Positions 23,650 to 38,800 of a stretch of 64,000 nucleotides of DNA are shown here, one piece after another; the first letter of the stretch is position 1; every line of letters begins with the position of its first letter. Below the pieces are notes generated by a model that saw nothing but the letters and a program-made list of their open reading frames with translations, was not told the DNA's origin and searched no databases. Origin of the DNA: Lateolabrax maculatus (taxonomy: Eukaryota > Chordata > Actinopteri > Acropomatiformes > Lateolabracidae); the NCBI GenBank assembly GCA_031216445.1, contig CM062210.1, forward strand, positions 10,985,501 through 11,049,500, in the 5' to 3' direction. Made by a program: the position numbers and the translations under genes.

Positions 23650-26600
23650 GTGAGTACTGTTGCACTTGCTTTTTTTTTTTTTATTTATTTTTGACTAGCG
23701 CGGCGGAGGAAAGAAGGAGGACGTGGTGGTGGTGGAGGAGGAGGAGGAAGAGGAGTTCCAGTTGTTTCAGCGGCTCCTGGATTAAGAAAGAGGCTTTAAT
23801 TGCTCCATAGGCTGCCGTCCTGCTGTGAGCTCTTCAAGAGGAAAAACAGATTAGAGCAGCGCGAACAGCGGCCAAGTTTCTCCCAGTGCATTGTGCAAAA
23901 AAAAAAAAAAAAGAAAAGGGAAAAAAAAAAAAGAAATACCTCTGCACACACTGAGATGTTGGTAAAGTCTCGATGATTGACAGCTGGTGTCATGTGGATG
24001 TGGTTGTGGATGAGATTCACCCCCCATTGTTTTTCAGTTCCCAGCCCTCAACTTTGTATTCATTGACAGATTTCAGGCAGAGAACACATACTTTTAAATC
24101 AGAGGAAAAAAAAAAGGGGTTAAATGCTCATGAAGACATAAAGATGCTATATAAGTTGTAACATTGAATTACACTAACACATAAGTTTAATAAGGTCACT
24201 TATAATGGAGCACTGCAGGCTATAAGTCTCTTTATCGTAGTGCATGTTGCAAACAGCACCCGGCTTTATTGATTCCAGGATGGACAACATAATAGTGGGA
24301 ATGTCGTTTATCACCATACAACATGTCATCAGTCTATTATCAGTGCTGTACTTTAACTCTCTTTCAGTCGTGATGAATTATTCCCAGTATGGTAAAGTCT
24401 CATTGAAATCCAGCTGATTCGGTGTGATGGCAGCTCTTCAATGCCTTGATAATGGATTTCCATTGAGATACAGCGAGAAGGGAAAAAAACTGGCTGGACT
24501 GCTCAAATGGAAATGTATGATATATATTCAATTATGAGCGCCTTATTGTCTGACTCATAAAGCCATCTGCTTTTGTTCATACTTCCAGATCATTACACTA
24601 ACAGAGCGGGCACACTCCCTCTCTCTGATGAAGTGTGATGATGGAGGCTAATGATGTCTGCCTCCTCTTCACATCATCACCTGGCTTCATCAACACTATT
24701 GTACTGTTGTTTGCTGCTATTGAGGCTATTTTTGATTACCCTTTGAGAGTAATTGTTGAGTAAGAGAAACCTTAACTACCCCCAAGGGACATGCACAACA
24801 CAAGCCTGATATAACACGTAAAATACATTTGTGGTTAACATGCAAATGAGCTTGCTCGCATACAGTTGGCTCGGTTTATTTACTTCTTGCATATGCCATT
24901 AGCTAAATGCATTCAGAAAAAGAGGGAGTGTGTTTGTGCGTGCGCCCGCCCGCGCGCGCGTGTATGTGTGTGTGTGTGTAGAGCCTATGACTTTGCAAAG
25001 CAAAGTGAGGGGCGCATGCTGGGTTGGCTGTGCTCGAGGTATGGATGCCATATCTCTGCCAGCTCCACATCTCATCCTGCTGTTTGTGGAGAAAAACAGT
25101 TTGTGTCCCGATCGCCCACTCCCTCAGCCCTCCACCGCTCGCTGCTGTTTCATCATAGAAAAGTCATGCTGCGATGGCCTGAGAGGACCCCGGTGTGGGT
25201 AGATAGAAAGCATTTATCCGTCCACGCTGGGGTTAGTTATTCCAGGCCAATTTCTTATTCTGAATCAATTAGAGAGAAAAATTAAAACAGCGAAATGGAG
25301 CAGGAATAGGTAGCTCTATGCCTGAATTAACAGGCGCTGATACAGTAGATATCTGTGATTACTCCTCTTTTTCTGTGGGGAAAATAGACCTCATCAGCGC
25401 TAAATGGCGTAATTTCAAGTGTTTTGTGTTGTGTTTTTCAGAGAGATGAAAATGTGGGACAGATACACAATGCGTGGGCTGACTGGAAGATACACATCTG
25501 GGGAATGATATTTAGAGTTGGCTAAAATCCAAGAAGTGTTATTTTGCAGCATGATCTCAAACATCATATTTTATTTTATTTAGTCTATTTTTATTTATTT
25601 TTTGACAGTTGTTGATGACTCAACAGCTCAATAATGTTTATGGCTGTGAAGAGAGACTTGAGGCATCATTATCCAGAAATGATGCACAGAGATTCAGAGT
25701 AGAAGAATACTGGATACATACAGGCCCAGTCTCAGATTTAGTAACACGATCATGGAGATGCGCTGGCCTTTTTGCTTCTTAGGATTCCTCATCTCTAAAG
25801 CAGCCAAAAGGTCTATATGCTGTAGACCTCCATCCAACGTTTTCAATCCTCTCCCACACAGTACCTGAGTTTCATCACTGATAACAAAACAATACTTTTT
25901 TTCCGACACCTTATGTTAAGAAAACATACATGTTTTTCTTTAAATTTCTATCTTCCCTTTGACAAAATAAACCAAATAGGATCACAACTAAATATTATTT
26001 TTATTATCTATGAATCTATTGATTACTTTTTTATTTAATTGATTAAATGTTTGATCTATGAAATGTCAGAGAAAAGAGAATTACCATCAAAAGTTCCCAA
26101 AGCCCATGGTGACAACAGTCCAAAATCCCAAAATAATAAAAATGTAATCTTATATAAGGCAAATCTTCACATTTGACTAACGTTTGATGCCAGTAGAGCT
26201 ACAACTAACGACTATTCTCATTACAGATTATTCTGATGATTTTATTCATTGATTAATTGTTTGCTTTATAAAATACAGTAAACAAAAACAGTTTAAAAAA
26301 AAAAAAGAATTTGTTTTTACTGTCACAATTTCCCAAAGCCTAATAATCATTAAAAATGTTTTGTTTATCAGTCTAAAACCCAGAGATATTCACGTGAGGT
26401 AAAGAAAAGCACCAAGTCCCCACAATGGAGAAGCTGGATCCCCATAGTGTTTGGCATCTTGCCTTGAAAAACGACTTAAACTATTAAAGCAACTACAAGG
26501 AACTTTCATTTTGTGTTTGTGTGGACAAGCGCGGTAGTTTCCCAGAATGAAGACTGCATTTTCCATGAGTACCACCACCTTGTGTCGGAAAGATTTTAGT

Positions 26601-27817
26601 CTGGCCAGTGTGTTCATTTGTTTTGAAAGTGAAACATTTTTAATACTATTTTCTTTTAAACACAGCTCTTTATATATAAATATATAATATAATAATATAT
26701 AATCCGATGATTTAACAAAGAAAAAAATGTTTTAGTATCATTTCTACACCTAAATTACTTGTAAGCCTTTGACTGAATGAATACTTTCAATTCCGAATGA
26801 CCGACCAAGGTTGACTCATGTTTTTGCCCGTGCTCTATCACAGACACATTTCAACATGGTACCAAAAAAGTACTGAAGTTTGATCCCACTCCTACCTGTC
26901 AGAGGAACTGGATGTACCCTCTCAGCTGGAGCTTTTAGGCCAGAAAGGTTCTGGGTGTTTTCCTCCTCATGTGATGGTTTTTGAATGTTTTTTTCTTTTT
27001 GTGCTTTAAAGGTCTCTCAAATATCACATATCAAGACTTTGCATCACAGCTGACCTTCTAATGCTCCCGCCTCGGTCTCTATTGTAATGCTGTGCCTTTT
27101 AAAATGTATTATACATTATTTTTCATTAGAAAGTAGCGCAGTTGAATGGTTCTCTCTATGCAATATGTATTAAAGTGGCCACACCAACACTAACAGCTTC
27201 AGCTGAACTCATCAGCATCCGTCAGTATGATTGGCTCATTTCCAAAGCCCATCATGTGTGAAGGTTGAGGCCATGAGGTCAGGTCTGTGTTCTGTGTGTT
27301 CTGGTCAGGTCTGTGTGATCAAAATTACCAAGCGGGGCACTTTCTCTTCTGTTTTTTCTCTTTTTCCTGGGACATTTGTTTTCTTTTTCCATCGACATGA
27401 ATGGCAACGATTTCCTACATTAGCCAACTTCTTTGTCTCTTTGTTGGCTGAAGAGACAACGGTGCAGTGTTCTTGAATGCACAAGTAGTCTCTCTCTCCC
27501 TTTTTCTTTCTCACATTCCCCTCCTCTTCCTCACCTCTCCACCCGTTCTCTCACCTCACGTTCCCCCCGCGTCTCACCTGTACTCCCCACACTTCACAGT
27601 GTCTCTCTCATCTCCTCTCCCCTATTTTATCTCTCTTCCTCTTTTCTTCCCCTTTATCTGGCTATCTCCCTCACCTCATGCCCCTTTCTCTCTCACCTTT
27701 CTCTCCTTCACTGGTTTGCAGACAGCTGAGAGACTGAGCACAAAAGCATCCTATTCATCACCCCACACTGCACCCTCCATAACCCCAACAGGCTATTCCC
27801 CCTGACACAGTGCAAAG

Positions 27818-27859
<42 letters not shown>

Positions 27860-28300
27860 CACACACACAAATTTGCTTGGTTCAACATTGAAGAATTGGC
27901 ACACACATGCACCCGACAAACAAGTAAACAATCTGCTGCCAGAGAACAGTGTGTGGATTCTCAATTAATTTTAATCCTGTGGCTTTGTACCATACAGTAT
28001 TTTTTTTTTACTACATGAAGACAAACTAAATGCTCACAAGAGCCAAAAACGAGAAAAACATCAAATCTGGCAGTGTCTAAGAAACAGCAGCAATGATATT
28101 GCCATCACCCAAGCAGTTCTTTCTTCCTCCCTTCCACTGAAGAACGGCTGATGCTATCAGTGGGATTGACGAGCTGAATAACATGACCTTTGAGTAATTT
28201 GTGTGTCAGTCTCAGTCCAGGTACATGCTCCCCAGGTTAAGGATTGCTTTGGTAAATAGAAAAGGTCAGCTGTTGAATACCCCCCCCCCCCCCCCCCCCC

Positions 28301-28343
<43 letters not shown>

Positions 28344-31300
28344 CACTCTGTCCTGTTTGTCCAACTTTTCTTTGAGCCTTAACAAAAATGGTCAATTTAA
28401 GTTTACTGCAGGTCAGCGATTCAGTCTGTCCATTCACAAAATTGTTTTGACACTTCAAAAGAGCTGAAGATCAGCTGTTGGCTCAGAGGTAGATATGTAC
28501 TGTTTTAAGAGAACGGAGAGCCCTTCTTAAATTCAAAGATCAAATTTACTTATTTTACATACAAGCAAATTTGCAGGACTAATAGAACCAGAATATTATT
28601 ATTTTACTTAATTGAAGATATTTTAAGTGGTAATAATTAATATTTGTATATTAACAACAGCATTAAAGCATTAAGCATTAAAACAGCGGACAGACAAAGT
28701 TAGTGACTAGCTGGTGATGAAAGTGGTGCAGTTAGTGGTGAGTTAGTGAAGAGCAAAACCAGAGTTAAAAGGAGAGATCTCTGTCCACATAGCACATGTA
28801 AGTCCAATATTCACTCTCCTTTTAAATATTTCACAGATGAGTTAGTCTGTCATCTGTGAAATATCTGGCTCTTTAGCTGCTAAATGCCCCACTATGTTCA
28901 CCAGCTAGTCACCAACTTTGTGTGTCTAAGGGCGTCTGCAGAGTTGCATGTGACTGCTTCACATTACACACAGTCATTTGATCAATTGTTAATATAAAGA
29001 AAACAGTTATAGCCGCTTTAAAAATATGAAGACTGTCATATTTTCCAAAGCTAGACCACCTTACCTTGTATTCTCCCCGGTTTTGTAGACCATATCCCCA
29101 TATCCCCCCTTTCAGCTCAATGTTGATATTTTGAAACTTAACTACAAGCTGTGTTGATTTTTTTAAAACATCAACAGCAAGCTGGAATACATTTTTGTGA
29201 TTCTGAGGTACTGTTGGGCATCTTAAAATCTGGGAGTGTATCTTCATTGTGCTGGTCTGCACAATTGGTCTAACTTTTGCCTGATCTCCTTTTAAATTCA
29301 AGAAAAATATACATATAATACACTGGAAATGTAATTCATAGTAGCAAAAATAAAATTGAAAGGGACAAAGTTATACTCGTCTGCCATCTAAGTGCAGTTA
29401 TGAGAGTGCCTTGGTCAAAGCAGAAATGTCAAAGCAGAAAACACATTAAAAATGCATTATGTCTGGTCCAGAATGAGGAGGAGTGAAAATACAATCAGCC
29501 AAAAGTATGGATGTAAACAAATAATCAGTAAACCAATAATCTGGGCTGCAGAATGAGAGTTTATGTTATTCATCGTCCAAACACGGGGATATCATTTGCA
29601 AAAAGACGGGTTACTTTTCTGTTTATAGATTTACAGAGGTGATTTGGGGTTTTAGAATTACTTTTTTTTTATACAAGTGAACCATTTCACAATCTTGGTA
29701 TGCATACAGTTTGTTTTGGGGCAAATAACCTCTGTAATTTAAGGACTGAAAAAACAAGTGACAACTACTGTAGCTCAGTATTCATTGGACTCTTGCCACC
29801 TTTAGTCTCACAGGAAGCTTTGTGGGAAGCTTAATGTGTTGAAGACGACACTTTTGTTACAGCGGCCTACGCCACAATACAACAGACGGTAAGGAATACT
29901 GGTAATTTGTAGTGACTGAACACATCAAATTAGATGGTGTAATACTCCTACCAGCTATACTGGCTCTGTGGTTAGGCACTAATTATGAATGTTTACTCAT
30001 GAGATAAATGTGAAATTCATGCATCTTCCAATCTTTGCTCTACTGGGGAAGAAATTAAGTATGTAAATACTACAGTTGAAGAACAATTCCATTTAGAGCT
30101 GAAACGGTTAGTCAATTAAGAAACACTTTTTATAATCGATCAATCATTTTTTAGAAAACATGCTAAACATTCTTTGTTTCCAGCTTCTCAGATGAGAAGT
30201 GTTTTTCTCTGTTATATATCATTGGAAACTGAATCTCTTTGGCTTTTAGACTGATAGTCAAACCAAACAAGCAATATGAAGATGTCACCTTTGGCTTCTA
30301 TGAAATTTTCAGTTTGAGTTTTCTTAAAAAGAGAAAAATGTCAGGTTAACATTAATGGTGCAAATAAAGCATTTTCTAGCCATTAAATATGAAGACAAAA
30401 TCAGGAGTTATTACTCTTAAAGTACTTTTCTGGAACCAATTGTGCTGTCTACAGATAAAACCGTTATTAACGGTTTTATCTCTCTTTTGTCTCACTCAGC
30501 TGTTTTTGACCTTCAAGTGGGTATTTGTGTTCCGTGACCAGTGGCCTTTCGTCGACAGTGTGTATTGTAATGGTGCGTGGGTATGTTCCCCCTTGTTGGC
30601 GCACAAGCACCCACCAAAGAAGTGGAGAACAATGTGTCTATTGTCCAAGATGGCACAGCCATTTAAGATAGGCTCTCGCCACGTCTATGCACTCACTATT
30701 AACAATGACAGGCCGTCCAGAATGGTGGATGTCAGGAGATTTTTCACCCCAGGAACTGTACTTGTCAGTGGAGCGTAGAAAAGACACAGTCAGCTACACA
30801 GTCAGACTTGTAGAAATTGAGACTTCCAAACAACATGGATAAATGTGACCGGGGTTGTGCAAAGAAATCAGATTATATCAATTAGCAAATCATTAGATTC
30901 TCACATCCAGCGGCCACAATTAGTGTTCTCCACTCCACCGGATTGACAAATAGAAGTTAAAACAGTAGCAGATAGAAGAATTTTTAATTTCCTTAGTTTT
31001 GTTTATGATTTTATTTGTGCCTTGCGGGTGCATGTAGCTTACTTTCATCTCTTCTTGTGATAGATGTATTTGAACTCGGTGTATTAATTCACAGATATGC
31101 AGGGCTATACATTGTGTGGTCATTTCCTTTGGTTTTCATCAGCTTCCTCCATCAGACAAAGACCTGAAGACAAATTACCAGCTCTTATTGGCCCTGATGA
31201 ATTGCATCTCTAGCAGGATATGGGAACAACAGCCCAACAGTCGTTATTCATGTTGAAAAATGTGCCGCTATTATATAGTCGCTTTCATAAATAAATCTCT

Positions 31301-33143
31301 GCCCGGACTCCACTTGAACATTTCACATCATTGATTCCCGTTGTTCCTAATTATCAAAAAAGCTTTTTGTTGTCAACAGGGACAAATGTTGTTATTGGTA
31401 GTTAGTAATGTCTAAAACTCAATTGATTAAGTAATGCACCATGAAAAGACTGGTGGTTAATAATGCCCTGTTGTATCAACATTCTCTTTTCTTGCCCTCA
31501 CTCAAAGTCATGCTCAAAATAAAAGACAGGACTCTACTTTCAATCCAAACCACTTCTTCTCTTTTCCCTTCTCTTGCCCCTCCGTTTTACTTCTGTCTCT
31601 TTGCCTGAAATCCGTCCATGAACACATGTTACACCAAGCTGGCACTGTTCATAACAGCTTTGTGTTTCCAATGTTTTCTGATGAGCTGCTTTGTAAAGTG
31701 CAAAGTTCTCTAATCCCATTGGGGGAGAAGTCACAGCTCAGTAGAAGAGGACTCTCTTCATGGCTATTTAATCTTTCCAATCCCCTGCAGACCCTGCACC
31801 CTGACAACAGACTAGACACTTGAGAGAGCAACCATATTATCCAACCAACCACATTTTTATTTTTGTTTCATTTTGTTCATTTTTTCCCTTCTTTCAGTCA
31901 TTTTATTTTGTATAATAAGTGTAAAGAACATAACAAAACATATGGTTTTAAATATATGATATATATAACATATCACTTAAGCTGTATAGAGCTTCATAGC
32001 GACTAGCTGTTGTACACAGTGGAGCAGTTGGTGGAGACAGAATATAGAGCTAGAAGGAGAGTTAATGTGGGACTTACATTCACCAGGTGGCAAGTGACAT
32101 GACTCGAAATAAATGCTAACGTCGCTCTGTATCTGCCAAAAGTGATAATATGTTAGTGTCATGTTTACATCTTGTTTCTGCTGCCCCCAAGTGGCCCAAA
32201 AGATGTAAACAAATGCGCACATTACAAAATGCAACAAAACAAAATTATAGAATTATATTAAACAAAAGACAGTCGTCCTATTTTCAGATTTTTTGTTTAG
32301 TATGCTCATCTCTGTTTAATTAATCCGGTAGTTAAATGAAAGTGCAACAGGTTCAAACACAATTTTCCTTCATAGATAAATTGCCTGTTTTAGCCAAATG
32401 AACTTCATATTGCACTTTCTTTCCTGTCAGTGAGTAGTGATTTAGGAAAGACTGTATCTATTTTGAGACTATTTCAATACTATCTATGATGTGATGTCAC
32501 ACAGAGATTTTCCTTCACCTGCTTCCCTAACAATGAACTGAGGACAGACTGTTGACTCAGAATATTTATTCAAATATTACATTTCCGTGATGTGACAGTC
32601 CTGAACAAATTGGATGTTCCTGTATAATCGCAGTCACTGTTGTCACAAAGTTGGTTAGCCCAGGATATATCCCTCAGTAGGGTTTTACAAGAAATCTTTG
32701 CCCCTTTTTGAGTTTTGATTAAGATTTTTCAAGAAAGTTAGTGAAATTAATTATATTTCAAAGTTGATTCTATTTTTTGACTGAAAAAAAATGACACTGT
32801 TCTAATAATGTTCGCTCATAGTTAAATTAGTTCCTTTAATAATGTGAGCTGTGTGATTTTGAAAGGTGAGTGTATTTTGCTCCATATTCAAGTCCATCTG
32901 ATTCACATTTTTCACCTCCCACGCAGGGCTTGGGCTTCACAGTTCTCTATGGTACTGTATTGCTACATTGTGCAGATACACTGGAGACTCACCTATAAAA
33001 CACCAGGCCTAGAGGAATCTATCATAGCTCCATTAACACTTCTGCTTCATCCTCCTCTCCTCGCCTTCCTCTCCTCATTAATCAACAGACCAGCCCTCAG
33101 GGCTCTACTCTGCAGCTAAGCTTACTTTCACTTTGTGTGTCTG

Positions 33144-33183
<40 letters not shown>

Positions 33184-35854
33184 GAGACATTGTGTTTATG
33201 TGAATTTACATATGTGCACATGCATGGGTGCGCCCCTGTGTCCACAGATATGTGAAAGTGTCCAGTTTCCAGAGAATTTTTTCTTCTGTATGAATCTGTG
33301 CCATTAGATTTAAGATTAAAATCTGAGAAAGAACTAAGATCCATCAGCGATTTCCTCGGTTATCAGTATGTGTAGTCTTGTGTCGTACCTCTCAAACTGT
33401 TCCCAAATTCAATTGAGTCACGAAGATCCAGAGAAATTGTATCAAATCAGGTCTTCTGAGATGAGTTGTTGTACCTGACAATCAGATTTGTAAATACCGT
33501 TTCAAAAGTGGACCAGATGAACTTGTTCTTAGAAAAAAAAAATCCCACCTTGAATCATGATCTATAATGAGTTCTTCTCCTGCTGTTACCTTTCATCAGC
33601 CTGCTTGCCAAGCACATTCAGTACAGTGTGCAGCCAAAGATAGCTTCAGCTGTGTGTCTATGTGTGTTAAGGCACTTGTCTTTGTGTCTGTGTTCTTAAT
33701 TTACTCAATGCGGTGCATACGTAAACATGATTACGGTCTTGCTAAAAAATGATCAAATATTACACCTGATCTGCTTAAAATGCAAGCAAACAGCCGCGTT
33801 GAATAATGTAAATTAGCCCAAGCTGTCGACTAAACAAGGTTTTTTTATGTGGCACTAATTGTTAGGCCCTGTATTATTAAGATGTTGTTAAAAAAAAAAC
33901 CTTGACCTTGGAGTCTTGTGTAAGAGGAGGGAAAAAAAGCAGTCAGTTCATGTCACCCGTCTGTGTGGGAGCTCTGTTTGTTTATGTTTGTTTGGGGATG
34001 AGTTTGTACACTCCACTCTCCTCTCTCCCTCTTTCTTTCTCAGGGGAGTTCTTTTAATAGTAAGGAGGTGACAGTTTACCTCTCGCTGAGTACTCGGGTG
34101 ACAGTTTGCTACCTGCCCAGCTCGGCATGAAACGCTACAGCTGACTCGCTCACGTCTCATGAAAAGCTGCCCGCTTTTTAAATTTATACTCCACTCTAAT
34201 GAGCCGGAGTGACCTCAAGTGTAGGCCAAGGCAATCTGATCCCCTTTCTATTAAACAGAAATTTCCCCAAGAATTATTGTTCAGGGAATGAATTTTGGAT
34301 AAGGTCTGAAAGGGAAATGGAGCACACAATAGTAGCCTTGGCAGCGGCACTTTGAGCGGATCATTTAAAGGTCATTATGGAGAAAATAATGGCTTTAAGT
34401 GTCATAAAACAATTGAAAACATGAGGTTATTGGACAAAGTTTTGGAGTGAAATATACAGAATAATACAAGAAAGAGGAGTTAATATGGTAAACTCTTGAC
34501 CCGTCATGAATCGTAAGTATGCCAGCAGATTAGGTTTTGGCTAATTCAACAAAAGGGAGTTTGAAGTTGAGAACACACATTTGGGTCAACATTAACTGGC
34601 ATTACCCCATTTACGCACACACACACCTCCCTCCCTCTAACTCCCCTCTTATGATCCCAGTTGTTCGCTCAGATTTCAGAGAAATGTCTGTTGGGCGAAG
34701 TGATAATTGCATTCCTCAATGATTTCATGCTGAGATGCACAGTGAAACTGAATCACAGCCCACTTATTTCCAAGGGATTGTGTTCTTTGGGAGGAAATGA
34801 GACAAAGACAATATGACCAACTCCATCGGACCCCGTTCTTTGACATAGAAGGGCACTTCAACATTTCCCTCGTTTGCACACATGCGTGTTTATTCCCCAG
34901 CGCCCTCTTTGATTTGCAGACCAAATGCGGCTGAGTCAAGTTAGTTCCAGCGAGCACAAATCTCCGCTTTCTGCTTGTGAGGGAATAGTTGTTGCCGACA
35001 CAGAGCCCACTGCTTTCCCAGCTAACCGTATCAGAGAAGCAGCCCGAACATCAGTGAGCGAGTACCTCTTTAGAATTAATCCTCGGGGGGGGGGTGTTGT
35101 GGGGGGAAAGGGGGGGGTAAACTGCACCAGTGCATGAGGATTACTGCTTTTAGGGCTTCTGATGAAATTCAAACAACAAACGCTTGCACAAAGTGTCCTG
35201 GAAAACACTCCGCGTTTCATAATAACCCTCTAAACATGCAAGTATTTGCTGGAACACTGCACATTGGTCTGTGCCTCATTCGATTTCACAGTCTTTATTG
35301 ATATGATAATCAAGTGGTCAGCTAATGGTAATCAAGCCAGTCAACTGGCGGAGTTGCATCATGGTTGTGGGCAGGAGCTCCTTTCATCCTCTTACTTTGT
35401 ATTCTATTCCCACAGAGCCTAGTCGGTCACTTCTGAGGCTCTGTACTTGGTTCCCATGTAACAGCCCCTCACCTGTTGGCCTAGATGCTAATTTTGCTCA
35501 TCTGGAAGCCGCCGGTGATGCGAGCACCAACATACTCAAGTGAAAGATAAGGCTCTGCCTACATTACAGCTAGACCTAAATGGCGTTGTGTGCTGTTGTG
35601 CATTCAAACCATATTCCTCTTCATTTATGGATTTAGTTCAGTATAACATTCAGCCTGGCTAGAGGATACACAGTGGTGGACAACTCATTCCAGTCTTATA
35701 AAGAAAATAACACTGCTCTGTATTGTTGCCTTATGTCTATCGTGGTCTCAGTATGCTTGTCGGCGAGGGTATTCTGCCGTAGTCAAATCCTTCTTTGTCT
35801 GCATGTTATTGTCTGTGAATGCTTCAGCCTTGTACATGGATTAAATGGAAATTG

Positions 35855-35888
<34 letters not shown>

Positions 35889-38800
35889 AGAGGATTGCTG
35901 ACTAAAGCTGTAGTACATAAAGAGGTTTGGATGAGGGATGGTTTAAAGAGCAGACAATTGTCATAATGATGACTTAAAGCAAAACTGCCCCACCGTAAAA
36001 ATGTTTTACACATGCATGCGAGTCCACCGCTGCCTTGTATACTGTAGCCAACAGTGCTTGCCAACCCCAGTGTCACTACAATCAATAGTGGCTAAAATAT
36101 ACGATGGAATAACTTTGCAACACTGAAGTAAGCAGCATTATAAAACTGTGTTGGTAGATTATGGGATTATGATTGCCGTGTCCTCTCTTCTTCTGTAAAA
36201 ACGGTGTTTTCTCTCAGTTAAACTCTGTCTGTGCCCAGTACCTCAGGGTGGATGCTGGTGAAGCCGTAGTCCAAGCTGACACGAGCAATATGCCATCCTG
36301 TTTACACCATAACATTTTTTCCCCCATACTCTTCTTCGCTCCCTCACACCTGAGAGAGAAACTTCAATATTGACCTACATCTCCTTCAGAATAATTTGGC
36401 AGCTATTTTTGTGCCATGCTTAAAAAAAAAAAAAAAAAGCTCTGCTACAGTAGTCGTGATGGCTGGATCCGCATTGTATGTGACATTTTAACTAATGTTT
36501 TCCTGCTCAAGGCTGCGCTGCCCAGCATGGGTCAAGCATCTCCCTTGTCTCCCCCACAGTAATAAGAAACAACAGTGGGAATACTTTCCCTGCACTCAAC
36601 AATGTTATTTGCATGAGAATTGGAAGCAGGGGTGGCACAGAAAGACTCTGCTTGTAAATTTCCACGGTTTGAAAAACAGAGATGTATTTTTATGCCTGAA
36701 ATGTGGGGTAAGGAGGATTGTTATGAACACCACAGCAAAAGGTAGTCATCCTGATCTATCCGCAATGCTCTGACCACAAGTCCTACTTAAAAGCAGAATT
36801 TACCATAAACCCTAATGGAGGGCTGCAGCCAGTTGCCTCTTTGGCTCTGGCCTATTCCAACTTTTTCAGCAGCTGCTTTCACCACCTCATGTTCATTTTC
36901 ACTTCTCCAACCTTTCTCTTAAGCAAACTTTCTTTCCTTTGGCCCTCTTTTGACCTCTTATTCCAGTTCCTTTCTTTCATGCTCTTTTAGTTTTCATTCT
37001 TCCTGGCTTTCTCTCAATCTCTAGATGGCCCTCTTTTATTTCTGTCCGCTACATGGTCATTTTAATACCACCTGCCCTTGCAGTCTTCATCATATTGGGT
37101 AGACGGACCCTTTGCTTTCGGGCGGGGAATCAGCTGGAGCCTGTTGTCCTTCATATTTCATGCCAAATTGTGACCGGGATCTAGTTTTCAGCTATGAATA
37201 CTCCGTGTGTAATGCCACCCAGTCACAGCCCAGTCCTTAACAAGTGAAAATAGGGGTTACTAATACTATGATATTACATTTCGGGACCAGTTTGGCTCAT
37301 GAATGTTTGATGAGAATGTCCAATCATGCATAGACACAAGAAAAAGATGAGGAATGGGAGAGGAGAAATTTAGACGAGAGAGGGTGACGACAGAAGGGCA
37401 GGAGGAGAGACAGAGACGAATCAGGCTGGGAGAGAAAGTGAGGAGGGGGAGAGTGTGAGTGTGTATTTGGGATGGAGTGGGGGGCAGTGATTACTTGCTG
37501 CTGAGGTAGCACTGCATTACACACGAGGATTTGGAATGGCCCAGATAAAGTAATCTATGATTAACTGGGGCGCGGCTGGCTCGACACCCTGCCAACAGCT
37601 GTAGTCAGGGGCGAATTATAAAATTATGGGATGTCCAAACATTTTAGATGTAGAAATATATTCAGCACAGGGGGTGGGAGGTGGGATGAGAGTTATGTAT
37701 CAAGTCAAAGGTGACAGCCAGCGGCCCCGGAAGAAAGTGACAGAGGGAGCAATGGTGCAATTAAGACAAACTTTTGTAGTCGTCGCATTTGGCAGAGAAT
37801 TGTTGAAATGGTGGAACGGTCCTTGGAGGATTTGGGGAGGGGAGGCTGGGGTCGTCTCTGGCAGAGTGATCGCAGCTATGATTGCTGTAACAACTGTCCG
37901 ACCCGATAACAAATCAAATTATAAAGATGGACACCGTGGCACAGACCCCGCCGCCGTCTGCAATTGATTGCCAGCACCAGGAGCTGATATTGCCGGGCCT
38001 GGTCTGTCATAGTCCATCAGGCGTCATTATCACCGGGGGAACACTAAACCTTATGCAGAGCTGAATGACGAGGAAGACTTCATTCACACCACAGCTATGA
38101 ATTCGAAAGAAAAAACAAATACAGATTCAAGCATGCTGTATCAGATGTTTGTTTTTTACTTTTTTTTTTTGTGATTACAAGGTTCAAAATGTGCTTTGTT
38201 TTTTCAGAATCGGGTTAGAAAATAGCTCTGTATTCCACATGCTAAGTACCAGCCAAATCTGGTCTGTTATCATCATATCTGAGTGTTGCAGGGCTACCTT
38301 GATTGAAGTGCTCTCATGTCTTGTATTGCCAGTGAGTGCAGCAGTAATCATCTTTAAATCATCGTTTGTAGGACACATGAATCATCAAGAGGGTACAAAC
38401 CCGTCCCACATTTGTCCCTTTTTTATAACATTTCTGAGGAATAATGAATGCATTTGTGCCTCTGAGGTATTACGATTGTGTTTCAATATTCACTAGTGCT
38501 CCTGAGAATCTAACAGGCAGCTATTTTTATTCTAGCATGTGATTAGTCATTTACCTGAAGCGGGCTGTCATTGGAAATCATTTTCACGTCTTTAGACAGT
38601 TCCTCAGTTCATCCAAATGACAAGTGATTTTGCCTGCGGGGGAAATAGGGCCCATATTTTATTGAGAGGCGAGACGGTTCTTTAATAATGCCAGAAGTTT
38701 GATAATGCTCTGTGAAGTGAATAGAATGTGTTTGAGGCCACTTACAGAAAATGACTAAGGCTTCAAAGATGGCTCATTACTGAGGTCCATGAGGTGTCTG

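Noticed and set aside
28157..28467. Open frames made of repeated Cys-Val or Thr-His residues
   Set aside because: They are translations of (CA)n/(TG)n and poly(C) microsatellites; the same applies near 15200, 27800, 33150, 56350, 61850 and 62450.
30389..30778. Open frame of 129 codons on the + strand
   Set aside because: No domain resemblance, it includes the palindrome at 30454-30480 and there are no splice partners; its length is compatible with chance in 64 kb.
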